A stretch of 52,881 nt of DNA from Willaertia magna (Eukaryota > Heterolobosea > Eutetramitea > Acrasida > Naegleriidae), in contig CADWAF010000611.1 in the NCBI GenBank assembly GCA_902984215.1, forward strand, positions 1-52,881. The letters run 5' to 3'. Each line of letters starts with the position of its first letter. Positions within the stretch are counted from its first letter, which is position 1. This document shows positions 29,359 through 42,345 of this stretch, in pieces. A program made the position numbers and the translations under genes. The notes below the pieces were generated by a model. The model did no database searches. It had not been told where the DNA came from and worked only from the letters and a program-made list of their open reading frames with translations.

Positions 29359-31815
29359 ATGAAAAATTTTCTTCGTTTTCGAAGCCCCAGAAAACATCAC
29401 AATGATACCTCTTCAACAACCGATAACAACACTGACAACAATGATCCCTACACAGAAGAACAACGTAACATTGAAATAACAGGTCCTTTCGATGTCAAAC
29501 ATCAAATTCATGTTGATTTTGACACTGAAAATGGTTTATCTGGAGTTCCCAAAGAATGGGCACCAAACCTTGAAGGATTAGATTTTACTATTGATGAATT
29601 ATCAATTACTACAGATCAATTACAAAAATTACAAAAATTTGAACAAGAACAATCTCCAAAATCAAAAAAGAATGATAAAAAAAATCATAATAGAAATATT
29701 ACACTCTTTTCCAAATCAAGTAATAGATTACTGACAGGTAATAATAATCAAAATAATAATATTAGCTCAGTAAATAGTTCATTTTCTTCTTCAACAGGTT
29801 CTTTAAATTCTTTATTATTAGATAACAATAATAATAATGAAAATAATAATAATTGTACGTCACCTACTTTACCTTCTTCTCCAACAACAAGTTCTTCTAC
29901 AATTAATAACTTTACAATAAATAATAATAAAAATATAAATTTTCAAAGTTTTTATAAAAAGAATAATCAATCAATGATAACTTTACAAAATGAAGATGAA
30001 GAAATTACCTTTATTAATCCACTTTTTGACAATACAAATTTAAATGAAAATAATAATTATGAAAAAATTTCATTATCAAAAAGATTTCAAAAATTTATTA
30101 AAAAGAAAGATAATAATTCTATAAATGGAAGTAATAATAATGAAGAACAACAACAATTAACATTTAGTTTTAAAAATATGAAACGTACACAAGCAGGATA
30201 TTATGTTGATAGTAGTGAGTTAAATGTTGAGAATAATAATAATACAATATTTAATAATAAAAAACAAGAAGAAATGAAGTTAATTGATTTAATTAATCCA
30301 ATGAATCCTTTCCAATTATTTACAAAATTAAAAAAGATTGGTACTGGATCAACTGCTGATGTTTATAAAGGTATGTTTATTTTTTTTAATTTACAATAAT
30401 AATTTTAATTTTACAAAAAAAAAGGAATTCACATTCCAAGTGGAAAGAAAGTAGCAATTAAAGTAATGTCATTTTATGAAAATAAAAATAATAATTTTGA
30501 CATGATTGAAAATGAAATATACATGATGAATTATGCATGTAAAAACTATAAAAATATTTCAGAATATGATTATAAAACAGATAATACATTTATGGTAAAT
30601 TATTTTGATACTTTTTATACTGTCAATCATCAAATTGCATTAAATGATAGTGATAAGAATAATAATTTAAATAATTTAAATAATAAAAAGAAAGAAGAGG
30701 AAACAAATGTAGATTGTATTCAACGATATATTTCTGAAAAGAGTTTAAAAAGTAATTTAAAAAAGAATTCAAAAAAGAAAAAGAAAAATGATTTATTTAT
30801 TAATAATTCTAAAATTGATGAAAATAATATAAATTTATTATTAAGTTATCAAAAGAAAAGTTATGATGAATTATTTGTTGTAATGGAATATGTTTCTGGT
30901 GGAAAATTAACTGATTTATTACATGTGACATTTTTGGAAAGTGAAATTGCTGCTATTTTAAAACCAATTTTAAAAGCATTACAAATTCTACATAAAGAAT
31001 ATGGTGTTATTCATAGAGATATAAAATCAGATAATGTTTTAATTACAAGAGATGGTAAAATTAAATTGGCTGATTTTGTAAGTTTTTTTAAATATTTTAA
31101 ATTATTAAAATAATTAAAATAATTAGGGATTCTGTGCTGAGAATAATGGAAAGAGAAGAAGTGTTGTGGGAACGCCCTATTGGAGTAAGTAGTTTCTTTA
31201 TTATTAAATATCAATTACAATTAATTGTTAATAGTGTCACCTGAAATTGTAATGGCCAACCCATATGACGAAAAAACTGATGTTTGGAGTTTTGGAATAA
31301 TGGTTTTAGAATTAGCTAATGGTGATATTCCATTAATTGAACATCCACCAATTAAAGCACTCTTTTTAATTCGTCAACAAGATCCTCCAACTTTTAAAAA
31401 TCCATCACAATGGAGTGATACATTTAAAGATTTTCTTTCAAAATGTTTACAAAAAGATCCTAAAGAAAGAGCTAGTGTAGATGAATTATTAGAACATTCT
31501 TTTATTAAACAAGCATGTTCTTTAGATTTTTTACTTCCAGTTTTAGAAAGAGTTAGAAATGAAAAGAGGAAGATTAAGGAAGAAGAAATTGGTTTACAAA
31601 AGATTAAGGTTAGAGATTCAACAAGTTCGAATGAAGAAGAGGGAGGTGAAAAGAAGAAGAAAGGTGGGTTTGGTTTAATGGGTATTATTCCACAACAACA
31701 ACCTCAACAAAAAGAGGAGAATGATGAAATGGATAATGTTGACGTTGCAGTAATGGATGATGATTATGGTGGAGGTGATGATATGGGTGATTATTTTGAT
31801 GACGATTTAATTTAA
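29359..31815 (+). CDS. p21-activated kinase (PAK/STE20 family) with CRIB domain, four exons
   Basis: Exons 29359-30370, 30425-31077, 31127-31184 and 31235-31815 give 767 aa; introns are 54, 49 and 50 nt with GTATGT/GTAAGT donors. The CRIB/PBD motif ITGPFDVKHQIHVDFD (about 40-54) with GVPKEW would bind GTP-Rac/Cdc42. An N/S-rich linker follows. The kinase domain shows the P-loop IGTGSTADVYKG, VAIKVM (catalytic Lys), IHRDIKSDN near 534, DFG (split by intron 2), activation loop RRSVVGTPYWMSPEI and DVWSFGIMVLELANG. A Lys/Asn-rich insert of about 90 residues sits in the N-lobe. PAKs control actin and cell shape, fitting an amoeba. Start 29359 (MKNFLRFRSP) is chosen because the upstream extension overlaps the tRNA-like sequence. 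Confidence 0.92.
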
Positions 31816-31920
31816 TCAATCATCAAGCAAATGATGATTATCATTTTAGTTTTGTAATTTGTATACTAGTTTGTCTGTTTTGCTTAATTAAAAGCTCTAC
31901 AATTTTGTTTAAGAATGCTC

Positions 31921-33207
31921 TTATTGATTTATTATTGATGTGAATTCCTCTTCTGTAAAGCTTAATAATTTAGCGGCCTCTAGGTGAATGATTTGTCTTT
32001 TCAATATGTCTATTAATTTCATTTGCTTCTTGAACGCCAACACCAGATCTTGTTTTTGTCTGTCCAATCTTTTATTTTCTTTTCTTAAGGAATCTATATC
32101 TTTTCTTACTTTATCTGTTTCTTCCCTTTGGTTTTTTTGTAAATCATTGATTTGGTTTTTGTACTTTTCAATTTCTTCTAATGCTCTTACATATTTTAAC
32201 TCCTTTACTCTAGTATTCGGGTCAGTCTTATTTTCTTCTGTATTGTTATTCTGATTAATGTTCGATTCAAGTTTTGTATTTTGTTTTAGTCGTTCAATTT
32301 CTTTCTGCATTTCGTTCACTGTTGAAGTTTGTTTTTTAAATTTTAGTTGCAGAGCATCAAACTCTTTACGTTGTCTATCTATTCTAGATTGATATTGACT
32401 TTGTTGTTTCGATGTTCTTTTACTTTCAGATAAAGTTGCATTATATTTAATATCTAGCTCCTTAATCTTATCATCCTTTTGTTTAATTATGTCTCTCGAT
32501 TGATTCAATTCTTTTTCCATCGCTTTCACTCTAGCCTTATAAAACTTCATAGCAGCCTCTAAACCCATCTCATTTGCAGCTCTATCTAAATCGTCATCTT
32601 CAAACTCAGCTAACTCATCTATCTTCTCTTGGACTTTCCTTTTAGCTGACGCAGCACTTGAAGGTCTTGTTGTTGTAGATGGTGTAATGGATCTGTTACC
32701 TTTTGATGAAACAGGAGTGGAAACATTTGACACAGTTGACCTAGCTGAATTAGGCCTTTTATCCATTGCCTCTACCTTCTTCGCTTGTTGTTTAACAATA
32801 TTATCTGTTTCTTGAAAAACATGCTTAGCCTCCACATTCAATTGTTGATTCTTTTTCATTAATTGATCTTGTTTTTGTTTAAGATAGTCAATAGTACTTA
32901 TTCTATTGTTAAATGGACTAGTCGCGTTATTATTGCTAGCTGTACTACTTGTTAATGATCTGATATCATCATCATTGTCCTCTATTATTATTTTCTGTTT
33001 TTGAGGAACTGGTGGTAGATACAAATTATTTTCAGGCTCTTCCTCTTCTTCCCTTAATAAAGGAGCTTCCCGAGATCCCTTATTACGATAACCTTCATCA
33101 TCAGAACTTACAGAATAAATTTCATCTTCACTATCATTCATGTTGTATTCAAAATCATCATCCTCATCATGATACGTTCTTCTTCCTTCACTAGAATCCG
33201 ACAACAT
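31921..33207 (-). CDS. TEX9-like coiled-coil protein
   Basis: 428 aa, intronless. An acidic disordered N terminus is followed by coiled coils from about 195 to the end (for example KAMEKELNQSRDIIKQKDDK). The C-terminal block, KKQMKLIDILKRQIIHLEAA then KLLSFTEEEFTSIINQ, matches the signature end of TEX9 proteins, which occur mainly in flagellated eukaryotes; a ciliary or centrosomal role is therefore inferred. The N-terminal region is poorly conserved. An E2F-like GGCGCGAA site lies 17-24 nt upstream of the start on this strand. It ends tail-to-tail with the PAK gene (105 bp) and its start is 63 bp from the end of the deaminase gene on the same strand. Confidence 0.75.
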   Translation of the reverse strand: MLSDSSEGRRTYHDEDDDFEYNMNDSEDEIYSVSSDDEGYRNKGSREAPLLREEEEEPENNLYLPPVPQKQKIIIEDNDDDIRSLTSSTASNNNATSPFNNRISTIDYLKQKQDQLMKKNQQLNVEAKHVFQETDNIVKQQAKKVEAMDKRPNSARSTVSNVSTPVSSKGNRSITPSTTTRPSSAASAKRKVQEKIDELAEFEDDDLDRAANEMGLEAAMKFYKARVKAMEKELNQSRDIIKQKDDKIKELDIKYNATLSESKRTSKQQSQYQSRIDRQRKEFDALQLKFKKQTSTVNEMQKEIERLKQNTKLESNINQNNNTEENKTDPNTRVKELKYVRALEEIEKYKNQINDLQKNQREETDKVRKDIDSLRKENKRLDRQKQDLVLAFKKQMKLIDILKRQIIHLEAAKLLSFTEEEFTSIINQ

Positions 33208-33223
33208 ATTTTTTTAAATTTTG

Positions 33224-33231
33224 TTCGCGCC
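33224..33231 (-). promoter_or_regulatory. E2F-like site (TTCGCGCC)
   Basis: TTCGCGCC on the plus strand (GGCGCGAA on the minus strand), 17-24 nt upstream of the TEX9-like start codon at 33207, within the 63-bp spacer. Confidence 0.5.
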
Positions 33232-33270
33232 TAATTGTTCCGTTAGTTGTAAAAAGAAAATAAATACAAG

Positions 33271-36458
<3,188 letters not shown>

Positions 36459-36523
36459 TTATTATTATTTATTGTAATTAAATGTTAAATATTTTTGTAT
36501 TTTTAATTTTTTCTTTTTTCTTA

Positions 36524-36535
36524 TTTGGCGCTAAA
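36524..36535 (+). promoter_or_regulatory. E2F-like site TTTGGCGCTAAA
   Basis: TTTGGCGC fits the E2F/DP consensus; with the flanking TAAA it is nearly palindromic. It lies 19 bp before ATG 36555 of the coiled-coil gene. Confidence 0.5.
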
Positions 36536-36554
36536 TTTTTACGGTAAAACAACA

Positions 36555-38061
36555 ATGCAAAAAAATACCAAAGAAAATGCCTTGTTTAAAAAGATAACAA
36601 CTTTTCAACCAACAACAACAACTAATTATCATCAACAACAACAACCACCACCACTTGTGAAAGGCAGCAGATTAAATGCAATAAGCAAACCACCATTGTC
36701 TAAGGCAGTTCCCAATCGAATTTCACCAATTAATAATAATAGTAGAAATCCTTCCTTACAACAACACAATAATGCCACTACAATTAACAACAATGTAAAT
36801 AACAAAAGGGGAACTTCTGTTTCTCCGTCAAAAAAAGATACGTTTAAAAGAGTTACTTTAACCTTAGATAGTGAAAGTAATTTTCAATCATTTAAGGAAA
36901 GTGTAGCTAGTGAAAGAGAAAAGAAATGGAATGACAGATTTTCTACCTCTAAAATACCTAAGTACGACGCCACAAAAGATAGGTTTTGTAAAATAATAGA
37001 TAACAATAAGGTTAGAACCACAAACAAAAGTAAACCAACTTCACCATCAAAACGAAGGATAATGTCAGTTGGAAATAAAAGAGATACATCTACTGATTAT
37101 GATAAAAAACAATATGAATCACAATTGTTAAAGATTAAAGAAGATTTTATAAAACAAATAGATGAAAAAGAAGAAAAAATTCAACAATTAAGAGTGGATA
37201 TAAAACAAAAAGATAAATTAGAATTAAAATTAAAAAATAGATTAAACGAACTAAATATTATAATATCTAAATTAAGTCAGGAAAAAGAAAGTTTAAAGTC
37301 ACAACAGTAAGTGTTAAAATTTACTCCCTTGTTTAATGTTATGAAATTATTTAAGAAACTCTACTAAGCTAATTAAAATACCAACCGTTGTTTTTGGAAA
37401 AAGAGAAGAGATTAATGAAGAAACAAAGTTACAGGATGGGACACTTTATTCTCCACAAAGATCAGAAATTAATAATGAATTTACAAAACAAAGAGCACAA
37501 CATTTAACAGATGAAAATCAAAAACTGAAAGAAAAACTAGAGGAAGACTCAGGGATTATAAGAAATCTTAAAGATAAACTATCCATTATTGATGATTATG
37601 AGGCGAAAATTAAGGAACTTGCAACTGAACTTGAAAAAGAAAAGGAAAAGAATAAGAAATTAATTTTAAGTAATGAAGGTATTATACATCAGTTAGATCA
37701 ATTAAAAAACTCTAATGCAATTCAGTTGAAACAAATTGAGGAGTTGGAATCTATAATAGTTAGTTACGGAATTCAAATAGAAAATTTACATTTAGAATTG
37801 TCTAATTTTAAGGATGGTGGAGAGAAACAAGAAATGGATTTGAAGAAAGAAATTAAGGATAACGTTGTTCTGATATCTAATTTAACAATTGAGAATGAAA
37901 ATTTAAAGAAGGAACTGTCTTCTCTTAAAGAGCTACAAGGCAGTGATACTACTAAAAGGATTCAAGAGTTGGAATTAAGGTGCAACATTTTGAGTGAATC
38001 AAATGGATTGTTACTAGATCGTTTAAAAAAGTTTGAAACAGGAGTATTACACTCTGATTAA
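36555..38061 (+). CDS. coiled-coil protein of unknown function, two exons
   Basis: Exons 36555-37306 and 37356-38061 (49-nt intron, GTAAGT donor, TTTAAG acceptor, phase 2) give 485 aa. The first ATG after the E2F-like site is 36555. The N-terminal 90 residues are Q/N/P/S-rich; a basic Ser/Pro patch (SKPTSPSKRRIMS) follows, and then coiled coil from about 200 to the end (KIKEDFIKQIDEKEEKIQQL, TIENENLKKELSSLKEL). Family not recognised; the layout resembles microtubule- or centrosome-associated proteins, which is an inference only. The exon 2 frame is open from the intron to the stop, supporting the splice. It is tail-to-tail with the F-box-like gene, 83 bp apart. Confidence 0.75.
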
Positions 38062-38144
38062 TAACTTTGACACTGTGAGATATGTTGATTGTTGTAAAAA
38101 TTTGAACGAAAGAACCTTTGAAGGTATTATTTATGACTTACTAA

Positions 38145-39455
38145 TTAGCCAATATACGCTTGCTGAGCTTGTTTTACTCTCAAAATATCAAACTTTTCAT
38201 TCCAAATTGTTACAAAGTCAACTGAAAAGGTCCAACCAAAATTTGCATTCCAAAAACCAGGACACCAACCATCTTGACTAGAAAACCATTCATATCTTTT
38301 ACTTCCTTTAACAATTGGTTTTTCTTCTTCCTCTGCCTCGTAAGTGTCTTCTTCATAATCGCTGTCATCTCCATCCATTTCCAAGTAAAAACAAAAAGGT
38401 TTAAACGGTCCATTAATATATGGTGATACACCAATGCTTTGTACTTCTTTCAGTTCATCATTGTCACCATCTTCCTCTCTTTCCCACCGTTTGTTCTTTT
38501 TGTCTTTTTTAATTTCTGTTTCGTTGAAAACTTGTTGCAATGACTTCTCTTTTGTAATGTTTTGTAAACTGTCTATGCCACAAATTTTAGTGTTATTTAC
38601 AATATCCTTGTATAAATTCTTTTCGTTCTTACACAACAAGTAGTAAGCAAATTTCGATAAAGGAATAATCTTGTTATCTTGTTGAGAATAGCCAATTATT
38701 AAAAAAGAACAATCCATTTCAATTTCTTTTCTTTCTTGAGCTTGTCTTTTAGATAATTTTACTTTTTTATTCTTATCGCTTTGTTTTGAATTGTTGTTTG
38801 AACTGTTATTATTAGTTATTTCAAAACAAGAAGACGGTAGTAATTTTAATTGTAAACCATTCTTTTCGAAAACACTAAAAATTACTGTTAATTTATGTAT
38901 TGAACGTAGTTTATGAATATTATTTATAAATAATTGTAAATTATTTAATAACACGTTATTTTTTGTGACATTTTTAGTAATTAATAATCCTAATGATTTT
39001 TTATACACCCTAAAATAATAATACATCTTTGTAAACACTCCACTTTCATCATACATGTATTTAATATTTTCATTCACAAAATCACTTTTAGATAAAAAAT
39101 CATCTAATTCATCCATTTCTTTTTCAGGTAAATTTTCCAAATCATATTCCAAATAAATTTGTTTGTAAGTTTTTTGTGAAGGAATTAATAAAATTATAAT
39201 TTGGTATAAAATAAAATATAATTGATTTCCAAATTCAATTTCTAATATTTCTATTGTAATTTTATTGTTTGTCAAAAATTCATTTAAAAGTTCAAGAAAT
39301 TGTTGTGGATTTCCAAAATCTTTTACAAATAAATCTTTCCACACGGAATTACTTGTAATTTGATTATTCCATTGTTTTGAAATTAAACGTAAAGGAAATA
39401 AATATTTAGAAGATAAATAACTTAATATAATAAATATAGTATCTGAATGAAACAT
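38145..39455 (-). CDS. F-box-like protein
   Basis: 436 aa, intronless; ATG 39455 follows an A-run. The N terminus MFHSDTIFIILSYL, PLRLISKQWNNQITSNSVW, and DLFVKDFG fits an F-box fold (Leu/Ile pattern, then the W in the last helix), the Skp1-binding module of SCF ubiquitin ligases. The rest has no recognised repeat; it contains a Lys/Ser/Asn-rich insert (about 225-250), an acidic patch (DGDDSDYEEDTYEAEEEEK) and an aromatic C terminus (FNANFGWTF-like). Substrate is unknown. Its neighbours are the RCC1-like genes B and C; RCC1-type repeats and F-boxes often occur in the same proteins or families in amoebae. Confidence 0.65.
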   Translation of the reverse strand: MFHSDTIFIILSYLSSKYLFPLRLISKQWNNQITSNSVWKDLFVKDFGNPQQFLELLNEFLTNNKITIEILEIEFGNQLYFILYQIIILLIPSQKTYKQIYLEYDLENLPEKEMDELDDFLSKSDFVNENIKYMYDESGVFTKMYYYFRVYKKSLGLLITKNVTKNNVLLNNLQLFINNIHKLRSIHKLTVIFSVFEKNGLQLKLLPSSCFEITNNNSSNNNSKQSDKNKKVKLSKRQAQERKEIEMDCSFLIIGYSQQDNKIIPLSKFAYYLLCKNEKNLYKDIVNNTKICGIDSLQNITKEKSLQQVFNETEIKKDKKNKRWEREEDGDNDELKEVQSIGVSPYINGPFKPFCFYLEMDGDDSDYEEDTYEAEEEEKPIVKGSKRYEWFSSQDGWCPGFWNANFGWTFSVDFVTIWNEKFDILRVKQAQQAYIG

Positions 39456-39536
39456 TTTTTTTTATTGACAACTTTAAAGAACAACACTGGAATAACAAAA
39501 CACAAATTTTATTCCAAACTTACACAAATATTTATC

Positions 39537-41009
39537 TTAATGCATTATAACAAAATCAATAGAGACATCTTTAAAGTGAATTAACTTGACACAATTCAAT
39601 AAATTCTTTTCATAATACCTTAAACATTTACTTTCATTTAAATTGTAATTTTTGTAAATAATATAATGCCATCCCCCTCCAACCACATCGTTAAATCCTA
39701 AATTATCTAATTTCACTTTTTGAACAGTTACCTTTCCATTAATTTTATAACTTTTAATATTTTTATCCATCTCATTATCTTTTTCATAACTATTTAATGC
39801 ATAAATAACTTCTCCAATAAAATAGGCAGTATTATAATTTTTTGTAATTAAAACAGTACCTCTGGAAGTACAATGGATTTTTACAAAAAATTCATTTTCA
39901 AATAGTGGATGTGTAAATTGTGTAAATTTTTTAACGTTTTGTTGGGTAACAATATTTGCTTGTCCAAAATTATTAAATCCAATTGCATATACAGTTCCAT
40001 TTTCTTTTAATTATCATTACAATAATTGTAAATAAAATAAACAATAAAATTATAAAAAAAATTGTAAACTTACTTAATAAAACTATAAAGTGAAAATAAC
40101 CACCTTTTACATCAATAATTTCACTTTCCTTTTCAAAAGGTGTTTCCATATATGTAAAGTTATCAATGGTAGAAGCATCAAAATCACCAAATTCACCACT
40201 ATTACCTGAACCACAAGTATACATTTTATTATTTGTTGTAACTAATAAACTAGCTTCTGCAGTACATCCAATTAATTTAATTGTTTTACCATCATTATTA
40301 TTACTGTCAACTATTTTTACAATTTTTTCTTCAAAATTAGTTTTAAATGTTACGTAATTAATTTGTTCATTTTCTTTAAAATTACAAATATTTTGTAAAG
40401 TTGTAAGTATAAATACTTACTGTCAACAATTATAAAATGATTAGATAATGGACTACAAGCAATAAAATTAATTCCAATTTTTGTATATTTTTCTGTAATA
40501 ATTTGTGTAACTGAATCTTTAAAAATTATTAATTCATCATTTTGTAATTGAATAATTAAATTTGTAAAATTTGCAAAAATATTTTTAATATTTACAAAAT
40601 TTTTTGATAAATTCACTTTATTCCACAAACTATTTATTTCAAAGTGTGGAATAGATAAATTTCCAAAATAAAAAATTTCATTTAAATCTAATATTGTAAA
40701 AAATAAATGCAAAAATTATTGTAAATAATTGTAAAATAATTGTAAAAATAATTACCATTTAAAAAAGCTACAAAATCAGCTCCACAAATTACTTTTTTAA
40801 TAATTCCACAATTTTCTGGAAATTTCCATTCATTCCATTTACTTGAATCAAATATTTCTTTTTTTCTTTTTAAAATAACAGTTTTATAATTTTTATAAAA
40901 AAATTTTAATTTAAATATTTTTAAAAACATAAAAAACCTACGATTTAAAACCTAATCTATCAATAGCTGCACCAAACAAAAAAGTTTCAAGAGATTGATT
41001 TTTAGACAT
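39537..41009 (-). CDS. RCC1-like repeat protein B, five exons
   Basis: Exons 40942-41009, 40756-40865, 40421-40687, 40074-40373 and 39537-40003 give 403 aa, with all phases consistent. Donors are GTAGGT, GTAATT, GTAAGT and GTAAGT; several introns carry TTTACAA motifs near the acceptor. It begins MSKNQSLETFLFGAAIDRLG and carries RCC1-type blades: VICGADFVAFLNG, EIFYFGN, GCTAEASLLVTTNNKMYTCG, VKGGYFHFIVLLKNGTVYAIGF and IHCTSRGTVLITKNYNTAYF, ending with VGGGWHYIIYKN. The exon pattern, length and terminal motif parallel gene A, so they are paralogues. The start is 62 bp from the divergent gene C. Role is likely protein scaffolding; a GTPase-exchange role cannot be claimed. Confidence 0.82.
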
Positions 41010-41071
41010 TTTTTAGTAACGAACAAAAAGTAGGTTTTACAACAACGGGTGATTGTTGTAAAAAATTAAAC

Positions 41072-42157
41072 ATGTTTGTAACAAATATGGTTGTCCAAAG
41101 ATCTTCTCAACTTAAAAAAAAAATGTCAACCCAACAAAGATTATATTTCATTGAAAAACAAATTGATGAGGAAAATAAATTATTAAAAAAAATTACAATA
41201 AAACAAATTTCATGTGGTTATTTTCACATTATTTTATTAGATCAAAATAATAATATTTACGTTCACGGAAAAAATAGAAATGGTCAGTTAGGATTAGGAC
41301 ATAATAATAATAACGAAGATTTTGAACAAATTACACAATTTAATAATAAAGTTAAATTGGTGGCAGCTGGTGGATATTTTACAATTATTATAACTTTACA
41401 AAATGAAATTTATGGAACTGGATTAACATTTATAAAAGAAACGACAAACTATTTTATTGAACTACCAAAATTAGAAAAAGAAAATTTAAAAAAAGTTAAA
41501 TGTGGAAGTGGATTTACAATTTTAATGAATGATAAAAACGAACTATTTGGTTGCGGTTTAAATTATAGTAATCAACTTGGAACGATACAAGATATTAGAT
41601 CTGGATTTAAGAAATTAGATTTACCAAATAAAGGAAAGATTAAAGATTTTAATTGTGGATATATTTATACAACAGTTTTAATGGAGGATGGAGATGTTTA
41701 TTTTTCTGGTGCTGGTGGTTGTTATTCTGCAAAAATATTTACAAAATTGAATTTTAATTTTAATTGTAAACAAATTGGTGCTTTATATGAAACTTTATAT
41801 TTTTTATCTGATTTTAATGAATTATATTTTAAGGAAAAAAATCAAGATTTAATTAAAATTAATTTTGATTTGAAAATTAAAAGAATTTATTCTGGTTTAG
41901 GACATATTTTATATATTTTAACTGAAAATAATACAATTTACAGAATAAACAATAAGAATATTGAAAAAGTGGAAGAATTTACGTTAAATTTACCTTTTGT
42001 TTCAATTTATCCAGCAAATAAGTTTGCAGTTGTTTGTAATTCAACTTTTAATTTAGATGAAGAAGAAAGTAGAGAAATAAAAAGAATGAGGAGTTTATTA
42101 TTTCAACAGATAAATGCAGGTTTTAACGATGCTAGTATTAATTTTATTTATTTTTAG
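41072..42157 (+). CDS. RCC1-like repeat protein C
   Basis: 361 aa, intronless, in contrast to A and B. The start may be 41072 or ATG 41123 (MSTQQRLYFIEKQ), which follows an A9 run and so looks like the stronger start. Blades: ISCGYFHIILLDQNNNIYVH, GQLGLGHNNN, VAAGGYFTIIITLQNEIYG, VKCGSGFTILMNDKNELFGC, FNCGYIYTTVLMEDGDVYFSG and IYSGLGHILYIL. The GQLGLG motif is nearer to classical RCC1 than anything in A or B. It diverges head-to-head from gene B with only 62 bp between starts, suggesting shared regulation. Partner unknown. Confidence 0.82.
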   Translation: MFVTNMVVQRSSQLKKKMSTQQRLYFIEKQIDEENKLLKKITIKQISCGYFHIILLDQNNNIYVHGKNRNGQLGLGHNNNNEDFEQITQFNNKVKLVAAGGYFTIIITLQNEIYGTGLTFIKETTNYFIELPKLEKENLKKVKCGSGFTILMNDKNELFGCGLNYSNQLGTIQDIRSGFKKLDLPNKGKIKDFNCGYIYTTVLMEDGDVYFSGAGGCYSAKIFTKLNFNFNCKQIGALYETLYFLSDFNELYFKEKNQDLIKINFDLKIKRIYSGLGHILYILTENNTIYRINNKNIEKVEEFTLNLPFVSIYPANKFAVVCNSTFNLDEEESREIKRMRSLLFQQINAGFNDASINFIYF

Positions 42158-42345
42158 GGAACAATTAATTTTTTTCAATATTGTAAATAATTAAATACAA
42201 AACAAAAATTATAATTTTTTTGTAAAGGTTTTTAATAAAATTTTGTTATTCACACAAATTTAAGTCCGCAATTATAAAAGAAAAAACTCACTAACTTTAT
42301 TTATTGGTATTCAAAATTGTTTGTACATTAAATCTTTCAAAGATC

